A stretch of 64,000 nt of DNA from Pseudomonadota bacterium (GCA_018261905.1 JAGTRU010000017.1:1-64000), one strand, 5' to 3'. Shown: positions 35,034-43,828, numbered from the stretch's first letter. The notes: a model not told the origin generated them from the sequence alone. A program made the numbers and translations.

Positions 35034-36064
35034 TTGAGGAGCACTCCCTGCCACTCGCCGGTCAGGCTATTGAGGAAAGCGACAATGGCCGCGACATCCT
35101 CGTCCGGCAATTCCCGCCCGAGCTGGTAGCGGCCCATGATGACCACCGCCTGCGCCAGCGTCTCGACCGACCCGTTATGAAAATACGGGGCAGTCAGCGC
35201 AATGTTGCGCAGCGTCGGGACTTTGAAGACATATTTATCTTCTTCCCGCCCGCTCACGTTGTAGCGCCCAAGGTCAGCCTTGGTTTGCGGTTGCCCGGAA
35301 AAATAGTCGCCGAGCACACCGAACTTCTGATACATGTTGCCGCCGAGCAGGGCGCCCTGGTGGCAACTGGTGCAACCCAGTTCGCTGAAGCGGCGATACC
35401 CTTCCACGGCCTGAGCGCTGAGCGCCGCCTTATCGCCCTGCAGATAGCGGTCAAAGGCAGAGTTGCGCGTCAGCAAGGTACGTTCGAAAGTGGCGATGGC
35501 ATCCGCGACATTTCCCGCCGTCGGGCCAGCCCCGTAGGCGCGGCGGAACTCGGCGACGAGCGGCGTATCCTGGCGCAGACGGGAAAGCACCTGTTCCCAG
35601 TTGCTGCCCAGTTCCAGCGGATTATGAATCGGCCCGGCCGCCTGTTCCTCCAGGCTGGCGGCACGACCATCCCAGAACTGGACGAAATTCAGACTGCTGT
35701 TGAATACCGTCGGCGCGTTGATGCTGCCGAGCGCCCCGCCAATGCCGCGCGAAACCCGACGACCGTCGGCCCCGCCATGCCCCAGATCATGGCAGGAAAC
35801 GCAGGCCAAGGTCTGGTCGGCAGAGAAGCGCTGGTCACGGAATAGGCGCTCGCCGAGGGCCACCCGCTCGGGGGGCAGAACCGGCAAGGGCGGCAAGGGC
35901 TGGATCGAGTGCACGGAATCCAGATGCTTCGCGGACGTGTTTTCGGCGGGCTGAACGACTTGCGGCGCGGCCTTGTCATATGCCAAGAGCAGCCAGACCA
36001 GCCCGCCCAGCAGCGGCAGGACAAGAATGGCAAAAAGAAAAATTCGCCTGACAGAGGAGTTCAT
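35030..36064 (-). CDS. Di-heme cytochrome c peroxidase family protein
   Basis: Exported di-heme enzyme of the CcpA/MauG superfamily, 344 residues, with an N-terminal anchor helix (IFLFAILVLPLLGGLVWLLL). Two heme c sites are CVSCH and CTSCH. The catalytic-half landmarks include LGERLFRDQRFSADQTLACV, APTVFNSSLNFVQFWDGRA, and FKVPTLRNIALTAPYFHNG. Classic members reduce hydrogen peroxide in the periplasm using cytochrome c. It is the upstream partner of a membrane c-di-GMP protein in a coupled pair, which might link oxidative stress to c-di-GMP. Confidence 0.88.
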   Translation of the reverse strand: MNSSVRRIFLFAILVLPLLGGLVWLLLAYDKAAPQVVQPAENTSAKHLDSVHSIQPLPPLPVLPPERVALGERLFRDQRFSADQTLACVSCHDLGHGGADGRRVSRGIGGALGSINAPTVFNSSLNFVQFWDGRAASLEEQAAGPIHNPLELGSNWEQVLSRLRQDTPLVAEFRRAYGAGPTAGNVADAIATFERTLLTRNSAFDRYLQGDKAALSAQAVEGYRRFSELGCTSCHQGALLGGNMYQKFGVLGDYFSGQPQTKADLGRYNVSGREEDKYVFKVPTLRNIALTAPYFHNGSVETLAQAVVIMGRYQLGRELPDEDVAAIVAFLNSLTGEWQGVLLK

Positions 36065-36350
36065 TTTTTATCGTTTATTGAGCTGTTCCCGCGATGAGCA
36101 AGTGCGTGCCGACGTCATGCCGCCCGCCCCACACCTTTTTGACCCCACCATTGGGCATCATACCCCGCTGCATCCGCCAGCCGCGCAAAGGAATCTTCGT
36201 TTTTGCCAGAATTCTCTTCAGCTCGCCCGAAAATGGCGAAAAAAATGAACGGCCCGCCAGCCGAAATCGTCAGATCCACGCCAACACGGCACCGGCCGCT
36301 CGGTTAGAATCGGTTTTCACTCCACCTCCAGGCCGCAGCACAACACCTCT

Positions 36351-36983
36351 GTGAACAAAACCCAGATCGAAAAGTTCTACGCCCGTCTGGCCGCCAGCAA
36401 TCCGGCGCCGACCACCGAACTGCATTACGCCAGCCCGTTCCAGTTGCTGATTGCCGTCATCCTCTCCGCCCAGGCGACCGATGTCGGCGTCAACAAGGCG
36501 ACCGCCCGACTTTTCCCCATCGCCCCCACCCCGGAATTGATGGCCGCCCTCGGCACCGAGGGGCTGGCCGACTACATCAGGACCATCGGCCTCTACCGGA
36601 CCAAGGCGAAGAATGTCATCGCCACCTGCCGCATCCTCCTCGAACAGCACGCCGGCCAGGTTCCCGACGACCGGACCGCCCTCGAAGCATTGCCCGGCGT
36701 CGGTCGCAAGACGGCCAATGTGGTCCTCAACACGGCTTTTGGTCACCCGACCATTGCCGTCGACACGCACATTTTCCGGCTCGGCAACCGCACCGGCCTG
36801 GCGCCCGGTAAAACCGTGCTCGAGGTCGAGCAGAAATTGCTGCGTGTCACTCCGGAAAAATACAAAAAGGACGCCCATCACTGGCTGATCCTGCATGGGC
36901 GATACATCTGCAAGGCCCGCCAGCCGGAATGCGGGCGCTGCGTCGTCGCCGAACTCTGCTGCTTCGCGGGCAAAACCCTATGA
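36351..36983 (+). CDS. nth: Endonuclease III
   Basis: DNA glycosylase/AP lyase for oxidised pyrimidines, 210 residues. The helix-hairpin-helix is LPGVGRKTANVVL, with the catalytic Lys after GVGR, and the catalytic Asp lies in AVDTHIFRLGNR. The [4Fe-4S] motif is C187-x6-C194-x2-C197-x5-C203. Translation starts at GTG (36351) without a clear ribosome site. A TAGAAT at 36305-36310 may be the -10. It heads an nth-FIST-DUF1841 run; its stop overlaps the FIST gene start (ATGA). Confidence 0.93.
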   Translation: MNKTQIEKFYARLAASNPAPTTELHYASPFQLLIAVILSAQATDVGVNKATARLFPIAPTPELMAALGTEGLADYIRTIGLYRTKAKNVIATCRILLEQHAGQVPDDRTALEALPGVGRKTANVVLNTAFGHPTIAVDTHIFRLGNRTGLAPGKTVLEVEQKLLRVTPEKYKKDAHHWLILHGRYICKARQPECGRCVVAELCCFAGKTL

Positions 36984-37999
36984 AGGTCGCCAGCGGCCTG
37001 GCCAGCGGCCGGCAAGCCAGTGCCGAACTGGCCGCGCAAGCGGTCCGCGGCGCCCTCGATGCGGCGGGGCTGGAACGGGCCGACAGCGTCCTGCTCTTCC
37101 TCAGCCGCGATTTTCAGCGCCACGCTCAGGCCGCGGTACTCGCCGCGGCCCGGACCGCCAACTCGCTGCAGATTTTCGGCAGCACGGTCAGCGGCTTGTT
37201 CACCGAGCGCGCCGAATTGCTCGACCAACCCGGCGCCGCCGCATTGGTCATCGCCGACGGCGACGGCGACAATCCGGCCGCCGGGGCACCCAAGCTTTCC
37301 TTTTGCGGTCACGGCGCCCTGCCCTGCGAATGGCTCGACGGCATCCCCCGGGTTGGCCTGCTGGATAGCGACGCCCAGGCCTGGGCCCATGGCCGACTGC
37401 ACGACGAGGCCTGCTGCGAAATCGGCATTCGCGGCCACCAGGTCGGCCTTGCCCTGTCGACTGGCTTACGGCTGTTGAGCGCCCCCCTGCCAGTCGATCT
37501 CAGCGAGGCCTACGAACTGCGCCAGGTCGCTGGTCAATCCGCCGCCGCCAGCCTCCGGCGCAGCCTGCCGGCCGCCTGGCGCGAGGCGCCGCCGCTGCAT
37601 CAGGTCGCCATCGTCCGCCAGCCGAACGAACCCGGGATCGCCATTCTCTCGGCCAATGCCGATGGCTCGCTGACCTTGGCCGAGCCCTTGCTCGCCGGCG
37701 AGCGAATATGCTGGGCGATACGGCAGCCGCTGGCCGCCGAACAGGACATGCGACAATCCCTGCTGACGGCAAAAGCCGCTCTCAGTCCGCCGGATTTCGC
37801 CCTGATGTTCTCCTGCATCGGTCGCGGTCCGCTTTTCTACGGCGACGAGGACCGCGACCGTGCCGCCTTCCGCGAACAGTTCCCCGGTCTGCCCATGCTC
37901 GGCACTTACGGGCAGGGACAAATTGCGCCGGTCGGCGGGAGCAACCGCCTGTTTCACAATTCCGTCATCACCCTACTTTTTGCAGGTGCTCATGTTTAA
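36980..37999 (+). CDS. FIST-domain signalling protein
   Basis: A 339-residue protein consisting of FIST N- and C-terminal domains, a small-molecule-sensing module usually fused to kinases or receptors. Here it stands alone without a membrane segment. Features: MKVASGLASGRQASAELAAQ, the N-domain GSTVSGLFTER, and the C-domain FSCIGRGPLFYGDEDRDRAA, followed by PMLGTYGQGQIAPVGGSNRL. A conserved cysteine lies in FSCIGRG. The ligand is unknown. It is coupled to nth (ATGA) and overlaps the next gene by eight bases. Confidence 0.82.
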   Translation: MKVASGLASGRQASAELAAQAVRGALDAAGLERADSVLLFLSRDFQRHAQAAVLAAARTANSLQIFGSTVSGLFTERAELLDQPGAAALVIADGDGDNPAAGAPKLSFCGHGALPCEWLDGIPRVGLLDSDAQAWAHGRLHDEACCEIGIRGHQVGLALSTGLRLLSAPLPVDLSEAYELRQVAGQSAAASLRRSLPAAWREAPPLHQVAIVRQPNEPGIAILSANADGSLTLAEPLLAGERICWAIRQPLAAEQDMRQSLLTAKAALSPPDFALMFSCIGRGPLFYGDEDRDRAAFREQFPGLPMLGTYGQGQIAPVGGSNRLFHNSVITLLFAGAHV

Positions 38000-38423
38000 T
38001 CCTTCCCGCGAGCAAGTCCGCCGCTTTTTTTGCGATTCCTGGAAAAAATATCGGGAGCGGCTCCCGCTGGTCGGGGCCGAAGTCGCGGCCGCCGACATCG
38101 CCGCCCGCCACCCGGAATATCACGTCTGGCTGGACGACGGCGAGGCTGCACTAAACAAGGAATGGCCACCGGAAGACGGCCAGATGAATCCCTTCCTGCA
38201 TCTTTCGCTGCATCTGGCCATCCATGAACAGGTCAGCATCGATCAGCCGCCCGGCATCAGGGCCGCCTTTTCCAGCCTCTGTACCCGGCTCGAAGCGCAC
38301 GCCGCCGAACATATCCTGCTTGAATGCCTGGGGGAAACCATCTGGCGCGCCCAGCGCGAAGGCGGCGGGATGGATGCGCCGGCCTATGTCGACGCCGTGC
38401 GCCGCAAGGCCAGCCTGCTCTAG
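37992..38423 (+). CDS. DUF1841 family protein
   Basis: A 143-residue soluble protein starting MFNPSREQVRRFFCDSWKKY, which matches DUF1841, a conserved proteobacterial family of unknown function. The centre has HPEYHVWLDDGEAALNKEWP and NPFLHLSLHLAIHEQVSIDQ, with a row of His and acidic residues that could bind metal. It overlaps the FIST gene by eight bases, making a three-gene run with nth. A hairpin follows the stop. Confidence 0.8.
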   Translation: MFNPSREQVRRFFCDSWKKYRERLPLVGAEVAAADIAARHPEYHVWLDDGEAALNKEWPPEDGQMNPFLHLSLHLAIHEQVSIDQPPGIRAAFSSLCTRLEAHAAEHILLECLGETIWRAQREGGGMDAPAYVDAVRRKASLL

Positions 38424-38430
38424 GCCGGCC

Positions 38431-38456
38431 GCTTGGGGGCCTGGCGCCCCCCAAGC
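38431..38456. terminator. Possible bidirectional terminator hairpin
   Basis: GCTTGGGGG / CCCCCAAGC, a nine-base perfect stem with an eight-base loop, fills the gap between the convergent DUF1841 and beta-lactamase-fold genes. There is no T run on either side, so termination would be weaker than at a classic site. Confidence 0.5.
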
Positions 38457-39230
38457 TCAGCGCGGAATGCTGTAATTCGCCTGGCTCATCAGGTCGACCC
38501 CGCACTCCAGGTTTTCGACCCAGGCCAGGAAATCCCTGATCGCTGCCGCGCCGACAAAGCGACTGCCGTGTTGCGGCACGATCTGCTCGATGTCGAGTTG
38601 GCGCACCATATTGACCCAGAAACGTGCCACCTTGCGCGATACGATATAACGCCGGTGAAAACCTTCCATGTATTGCACGTGGCCGGCAAAATCGGTGACC
38701 GCTTCAGCCGCCTTTTCGTGCGGCACCAGCGAAGCGCCGAGGTCGCCAGAAAACAGAATCTTGGCCACCGGATCGTAAAACTGGAAATTGCCTTCGGAAT
38801 GCAGGAAATGGGCGGGCAAGGCGATGATCCGGCATTCGCCCAGGCGAATTTGCGTTCCCTGATCGGGGATGCCGATAATGCGGTGAGAAACGTCCTTGCC
38901 GGTCGTGAAATGCGGCACGAAACGCGTCCACAAACTGGAAATCATCACTTTGCACTGCGACGCGACAAACCATTTATTGACCGACGCGATGATGTCCGGA
39001 TCGGGATGCGAGGCGAGGATGTAATCGAGATCCTTGGACGAAAAGTATTTCTGCATATCCATCAGGAGGCCGGTGTAGGTCATGTTGCCACCGGGATCGA
39101 CCAAGGCGCCATGGCCGTGGTCGGCGATCAGGAACTGATTGCACTGGACCGCGCCGCTCGCCGAATCATCGACCAGATCATAAAATGCGTGAACGATGTG
39201 CTTGCCATCGTTGAACAACTCAACCGCCAT
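38457..39230 (-). CDS. Oxygen-binding di-iron metallo-beta-lactamase-fold protein (ODP-like)
   Basis: A 257-residue protein related to the N-terminal domain of flavodiiron proteins, without flavodoxin. Metal ligands can be read in order: H75-x-D77-x-D79 (flavodiiron HxExD, here with Glu to Asp and Ile replacing the following His), H144 in HFLHSEGNFQFYDP, D163 in FSGDLGAS, and H221 in PQHGSRF. Spacing fits the family. Stand-alone members have been described as O2 sensors linked to chemoreceptors. AAAGGGG sits before the ATG at 39230. The GspE-type ATPase upstream is 77 bases away on the same strand. Confidence 0.78.
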   Translation of the reverse strand: MAVELFNDGKHIVHAFYDLVDDSASGAVQCNQFLIADHGHGALVDPGGNMTYTGLLMDMQKYFSSKDLDYILASHPDPDIIASVNKWFVASQCKVMISSLWTRFVPHFTTGKDVSHRIIGIPDQGTQIRLGECRIIALPAHFLHSEGNFQFYDPVAKILFSGDLGASLVPHEKAAEAVTDFAGHVQYMEGFHRRYIVSRKVARFWVNMVRQLDIEQIVPQHGSRFVGAAAIRDFLAWVENLECGVDLMSQANYSIPR

Positions 39231-39307
39231 AATGTCCCCTTTCAACAAGCTGACATTATCGCCATAGTGTCAGTCTTTTACTACCCGGAATGGCAGCAAT
39301 TTCGTAA

Positions 39308-41092
39308 CTAAGTCTCGTCGGCCGGCGGTGCCACCTTGATGATTTCCTCCAGCGAAGTCACCCCTTGCGCCACCTTCAGCGCCCCCGAAATGCGCAGCGG
39401 CCGCATCCCCTCGCGGAAGGCCTGCTCGCGCACCTTGGCCTGCTCCAGGCCGGGTTTGATCAGTTTGCGCACCTCCACCGAATTGATCAGGATTTCATAG
39501 AGACCGACCCGCCCGCTATAACCGGTCATCCGGCACTCCAGGCAGCCGACCGGGTGATAGATCTGCGCCGGCTCACCGGACTTCCACGGCGCGACCAGCG
39601 AACGCCAGGCCGCCCGTTGCTCGTCGCTGGTCGGCTGCGCCTTCTTGCAGTGCGGACAGAGGGTCCGCACCAGACGCTGGGCCATGACGCCGAGCAGGGT
39701 CGAGTTGATCAAATAGGGCGGCACGCCGAGATCGAGCAGCCGGGTGATGGCCGATGGCGCATCGTTGGTGTGCAGCGTGGACAGCACGAGATGCCCGGTC
39801 AGGGCGGCCTGGATAGCCATTTCGGCGGTTTCCAGATCGCGGATTTCGCCGATCATCACGATATCCGGATCCTGCCGCATCAGGGCCCGGACGCCGTCGG
39901 CAAAACCAAGGTCGATGTTGTGCTGGACCTGCATCTGGTTGAACGAGGACTCGACCATCTCGATCGGGTCTTCGATGGTGCATACATTGACTTCCGAGGT
40001 CGCCAACTGTTTCAGGGTCGTATAGAGCGTCGTCGTCTTGCCCGAACCGGTCGGCCCGGTAACCAGAATGATGCCGTTCGGCGAGCGCGTCATCTGTTGC
40101 CAGCGCGTCTTGTCCTCTTCGGAAAAACCCAGCGAGCGCAGATCGCGGACCAGCACTTCGGGATCGAAAATGCGCATGACCAGCTTTTCGCCGAAGGCAG
40201 TGGGCAGCGTCGACAGGCGCAATTCGACTTCCTGCCCGGCCGGCGTCCGGGTCTTGACCCGACCGTCCTGCGGCCGCCGCTTTTCGATCACGTCCATCCG
40301 GCCGAGCAGCTTGATGCGGCTGGTCATCGCATTCATCACCGTCATCGGGATCTGATAGACCTGCTGCAGCACGCCGTCGATGCGGAAGCGGACAATGCCG
40401 ATATCGCGCCGTGGCTCGATGTGGATGTCGGAAGCCCGCTGGTCGAAGGCGTATTGCCACAACCAGTCCACGATGTGCACGATGTGCTGGTCGTTGGCAT
40501 CGAACTGGCGGTTGCCCTTGCCCAGTTCGACCAGTTGCTCGAAGCTCGACAGGCCGGACGTCACCTCCCCTTTGGCGGCGGCTTTCTTGACCGATTTGGC
40601 GAGACTGAAGAATTCGACCAGATAGCGCGAAATATCTTCCGGATTGGCCATCACCCGGCGGATTTCCTTGCGCAGGATGGGCTTCAGCTCTTCCACCCAT
40701 TCCCGGACAAACGGCTCGGCGGTGGCGATAACGACTTCCCGCGTCGTCACCAGCACCGGCAGAATACCGAAACGGGCCGCGTAGGCGCTCGACATGATCT
40801 CGGCCACCCCGGTGAAATCGATCTTCAGCGGGTCGATATGGAGGTAGTCCAGACCGCAATGCTCGGCCAGCCATTCGGTCAGCATCTCGATACTCAACAA
40901 GCGGCCCGGCGCCTTCTGGGAGCGCCATTTCTGGTCGGCGATCACGATCAAGGGATGAATGCGTCCGCCATGCAGGCGGCGCTCGGTCTTCAACGCCTCG
41001 GCGGCGGGCGCATCGACCAGCCCATCGGCCACCATCATCTCCAGCACTTCGGAAAGCGCCAGCCGATGCTCATGTGCATATTTGTCATTCAT
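39308..41092 (-). CDS. GspE/PilB-family secretion or pilus ATPase
   Basis: Cytoplasmic ATPase of the type II secretion/type IV pilus class, 594 residues. The N-terminal GspE_N-like region (1-150) precedes the motor: Walker A GPTGSGKTTTLYTTLK, Asp box IEDPIEMVESSFNQMQ, Walker B region DPDIVMIGEIRDLETAEMA and His box STLHTNDA. A zinc tetracysteine motif (CPHCKK and CLECRMTGYSGR) is complete. No pilin or secretin gene is nearby, so its machine is elsewhere. The ATG at 41092 lacks a clear ribosome site; a TTG three codons earlier is open. Confidence 0.88.
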   Translation of the reverse strand: MNDKYAHEHRLALSEVLEMMVADGLVDAPAAEALKTERRLHGGRIHPLIVIADQKWRSQKAPGRLLSIEMLTEWLAEHCGLDYLHIDPLKIDFTGVAEIMSSAYAARFGILPVLVTTREVVIATAEPFVREWVEELKPILRKEIRRVMANPEDISRYLVEFFSLAKSVKKAAAKGEVTSGLSSFEQLVELGKGNRQFDANDQHIVHIVDWLWQYAFDQRASDIHIEPRRDIGIVRFRIDGVLQQVYQIPMTVMNAMTSRIKLLGRMDVIEKRRPQDGRVKTRTPAGQEVELRLSTLPTAFGEKLVMRIFDPEVLVRDLRSLGFSEEDKTRWQQMTRSPNGIILVTGPTGSGKTTTLYTTLKQLATSEVNVCTIEDPIEMVESSFNQMQVQHNIDLGFADGVRALMRQDPDIVMIGEIRDLETAEMAIQAALTGHLVLSTLHTNDAPSAITRLLDLGVPPYLINSTLLGVMAQRLVRTLCPHCKKAQPTSDEQRAAWRSLVAPWKSGEPAQIYHPVGCLECRMTGYSGRVGLYEILINSVEVRKLIKPGLEQAKVREQAFREGMRPLRISGALKVAQGVTSLEEIIKVAPPADET

Positions 41093-41216
41093 GCGCGGCA
41101 ATATAGCGCGACTCGTAATGCTTTGTAAGCAAGCTGCGTTCGGTTTGCAGTCATTTACACCTCCGGGGGAAATACCCGCCCGCCGCGCTCGGCCGATGCC
41201 ACCGGCTTTTTCATCC

Positions 41217-41429
41217 CTAGCCCCGACGCAAGGGGGTCAGCAGCGACGCCAGACCGTTGTGATCGATTTCCTGCATCAAAGCCAGCAGGCGGCCGATCTC
41301 CCCGGGCGGAAAACCCTCCCGGGCAAACCAGTTGAGGTAATTACCCGGCAAGTCGGCAAGCAGTTTTCCCTGGTGTTTGCCGAAGGGCATGGTGCGGGTC
41401 ACCAGTAACAAAAGGTCTTCGGGCTGCAT
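41217..41429 (-). CDS. DUF3820 family small protein
   Basis: A 70-residue protein reading MQPEDLLLLVTRTMPFGKHQ, then GKLLADLPGNYLNWFAREGF. The pattern MPFGKxxGKLxxDLPxxYLxWF identifies DUF3820. Members are small cytoplasmic proteins, in Pseudomonas annotated as putative quorum-sensing-regulated factors; function is not established. It stands alone in a gap between the ATPase and the divergent DUF2252 gene, and codon use agrees with neighbours. Confidence 0.75.
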   Translation of the reverse strand: MQPEDLLLLVTRTMPFGKHQGKLLADLPGNYLNWFAREGFPPGEIGRLLALMQEIDHNGLASLLTPLRRG

Positions 41430-41533
41430 CGGCGAATCGGCTCACTCGGGGGCAAAACGACATTGTGCCAAAAACTGCCGGGCAATCCCCGTTCGGCGTA
41501 TTGTTCGCCTCTTACAAGCAACGGTCATACGCC

Positions 41534-42769
41534 ATGAGCCCCATACCCACCCTGCCGGCCACCACCCTCATCGCCGCCATCCGCGCCAGCAACGCCGGTC
41601 GCGATCCGGAACGCCTGGCCATGAAATACGCCAAGATGGCGCACAGCCCGTTCATCTTCCTGCGCGGCGCCTGCCATCTGTTCTACCCCGCCCTGCCGGC
41701 CAGCCCGCTGTTCCACCGGGCGCCGCTGACCTGGGCCTGCGGCGACCTGCATTTCGAAAATTTCGGCAGCTACAAGGGCGACAACCGTCAGGTCTATTTC
41801 GACATCAACGACTACGACGAAGCCGCCCTCGCCCCGGCGAGCTGGGATCTGCTGCGCCTGCTGACCAGCATCCGCTGCGGCGCCGACGAACTGCGGGTAA
41901 CCGCCGAGGAAGCGCACGCCGTCAGTCACTGTTGTCTCGACGCCTACCGCCAGGCGCTGGGCCGCGGCAAAGCGCTCTGGGTCGAGCGCGATACCGCCGG
42001 AGGACTGATCAAGGATTTGCTGGAAAACCTGCAGAACAGCAAGCGGGGCGACTTCCTCAACAAGCGAACCACACTCAAAAACGGCCGGCGCCAGCTCAAA
42101 CTCGATGGCATCAAGGCACTAGCGGCCACTGACCAGCAAAAATCCAGCGTCACCGATTTTATGCAGCACTTCGCCGCCACCCAGTCCGAGCCGAAATTTT
42201 TCGCCGTGCTTGATGTTGCTCGCCGCATCGCCGGCACCGGCAGCCTGGGTGTCGAACGCTTCGTCGTGCTGGTCGAAGGCAAAGGCTCGCCGGACAGCAA
42301 TTACCTGCTCGACCTCAAGGAGGCACGGCCCTCGGCCATGGCGCCCAGCCTCGCCGAACTCGGCATCAAGCAACCGGCTTGGGCCGACAAAGCCAGTCGG
42401 GTGGTGGCCATCCAGCAACGCATGCAAGCCATTGATCACGCCTTCCTGCACCCGGTCCACCTGGCCGGGCAGCCGGCCATCCTGCGCGGTCTGCAACCAA
42501 CGGAAGATCGCGTCGCCATCGGCGAGTGGGGCAAGAAACTGGATCGCCTGAAAGAGGTGGTCGCCACCCTTGGCCGCATCCTCGCCTGGGACCAGTTGCG
42601 GGCCGCCGGGCGCAGCGGTTCGGCCAGCCCCGACGAGTTGATCGCCTTTGCCGCGGACGACGACTGGGGCAAGGAAATGCTGGCCGCGGCCAGCGCCATG
42701 AACAGCCTGACCAAACAGCAATGGAAAAGCTTTGTCGAGGCCGTCAAGGATGGTCGCCTGAGCGCATAG
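41534..42769 (+). CDS. DUF2252 family protein (kinase-like fold)
   Basis: A 411-residue protein of DUF2252. It has motifs like an aminoglycoside-phosphotransferase or protein kinase fold: F-x-F-L-R44-G, CGDLHFENFG at 69-78 (catalytic-loop-like D71 and N76) and FDINDYDEA at 89-97 (metal-binding D90, D93). These support phosphotransfer chemistry but no substrate is known. I start at the ATG at 41534; the frame is open 69 bases upstream. It is followed by a cation exporter, whose promoter overlaps this gene's stop. Confidence 0.75.
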   Translation: MSPIPTLPATTLIAAIRASNAGRDPERLAMKYAKMAHSPFIFLRGACHLFYPALPASPLFHRAPLTWACGDLHFENFGSYKGDNRQVYFDINDYDEAALAPASWDLLRLLTSIRCGADELRVTAEEAHAVSHCCLDAYRQALGRGKALWVERDTAGGLIKDLLENLQNSKRGDFLNKRTTLKNGRRQLKLDGIKALAATDQQKSSVTDFMQHFAATQSEPKFFAVLDVARRIAGTGSLGVERFVVLVEGKGSPDSNYLLDLKEARPSAMAPSLAELGIKQPAWADKASRVVAIQQRMQAIDHAFLHPVHLAGQPAILRGLQPTEDRVAIGEWGKKLDRLKEVVATLGRILAWDQLRAAGRSGSASPDELIAFAADDDWGKEMLAAASAMNSLTKQQWKSFVEAVKDGRLSA

Positions 42770-42795
42770 ACAGTACCACCCCGGCCGCTTAGAAT
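42767..42795 (+). promoter_or_regulatory. Putative promoter of the cation exporter
   Basis: TAGACA (42767-42772, 5/6 to -35) and TAGAAT (42790-42795, 5/6 to -10) are 17 bases apart. The -35 box includes the TAG stop of the DUF2252 gene. Transcription would start about 45 bases before the exporter ATG. Confidence 0.55.
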
Positions 42796-42845
42796 GCGCC
42801 CGGTCGCGGGGTGGTCAGACCTTTCCCCGCCGGCATGACCGAGCA

Positions 42846-43811
42846 ATGGATACGAAAAGCGAAATGACCGACTTTCAGAACATGGCCGACCTCGACGGCG
42901 AAGAAGAAACGCCGGAACGCGAGGCGGCAACCAAGCGCAGCACCTGGATCAGCGTCGCCGTCAATGTCGGCCTGACCATCGCCCAGGTCGTCGCCGGCCT
43001 GGTTTCCGGCTCGCAGGGCCTGATCGCCGACGGCATTCATTCTCTCTCCGACCTGGTCGCCGATTTCGTCGTGCTGCTCGCCATTCATCACAGCAAGAAA
43101 GCGCCGGATGACGATCATCACTACGGTCACCAGCGCTACGAAAATGCCGCCTCGCTAGTCCTCGGCAGCCTGTTGCTGGTGGTCGGCGGCGGCATGATCT
43201 GGTCGGCGGCGCACAAGCTGCAGGCGCCGGAAAGCATCCCCACCGTGCATCTGCTGGCCCTGTGGGTGGCGCTCGGCGCGCTACTGGTCAAGGAAGGCCT
43301 GTTCCGCTATATGCTGGCGGTCGCCGAGCGGGTGCGCTCCAGCATGCTGGTGGCCAATGCCTGGCACGCCCGCTCCGACGCCGCCTCGTCGCTGGTGGTG
43401 TCGATCGGCATCGGCGGCAATCTGCTTGGTTTTCCGCTGCTCGACCCGATCGCCGCCCTGATCGTCGGCTTCATGGTTGCCCGCATGGGCTGGAGTTTCA
43501 CCTGGGACGCCCTACACGACCTGACCGACCGCGCCGCCACCGAAGAGCAGGTCAGCGCCATTGCCGCCGAAATCCTGGCGACGCCCGGCGTCCTCGGCCT
43601 GCATGAACTGAAGACCCGCAAGACCGGCGACATGATCCTGGCCGATGTCCATCTCGAAATCGACGGCGACCTGACGGTCAGGGAAGGTCACGATATCGCC
43701 CACCGGGCCAGAATCAACGTCATGGCCCGCCATCCGGTGCTTTACCTGATGACGCACGTTGATCCGGCCCCCTCGGAAAGCACGGCCGAACTGCCGGCAG
43801 CAATCCTCTAA
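42846..43811 (+). CDS. Cation diffusion facilitator family transporter
   Basis: Metal/proton antiporter of 321 residues, exporting divalent cations (Zn, Fe, Co or Mn; not resolvable here). Six helices run from residue 33 to 225. The metal-site motifs are IADGIHSLSDLVADFVV (HxxxD, TM2) and ANAWHARSDAASSLVV (HxxxD, TM5). HYGHQRYENAASL is also typical. The C-terminal cytoplasmic domain (from 235) has the CDF dimer fold and ends before the conserved LTHVDPA-type region (MTHVDPAPSE). An acidic N-terminal tail (DLDGEEETPE) is atypical. Terminator follows. Confidence 0.88.
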   Translation: MDTKSEMTDFQNMADLDGEEETPEREAATKRSTWISVAVNVGLTIAQVVAGLVSGSQGLIADGIHSLSDLVADFVVLLAIHHSKKAPDDDHHYGHQRYENAASLVLGSLLLVVGGGMIWSAAHKLQAPESIPTVHLLALWVALGALLVKEGLFRYMLAVAERVRSSMLVANAWHARSDAASSLVVSIGIGGNLLGFPLLDPIAALIVGFMVARMGWSFTWDALHDLTDRAATEEQVSAIAAEILATPGVLGLHELKTRKTGDMILADVHLEIDGDLTVREGHDIAHRARINVMARHPVLYLMTHVDPAPSESTAELPAAIL

Positions 43812-43828
43812 GTAAAACACCCGCACAG

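Noticed and set aside
38431..38456. Possible mobile-element end at the DUF1841 stop
   Set aside because: It is only a nine-base hairpin between convergent genes with no flanking duplication; a terminator is simpler.
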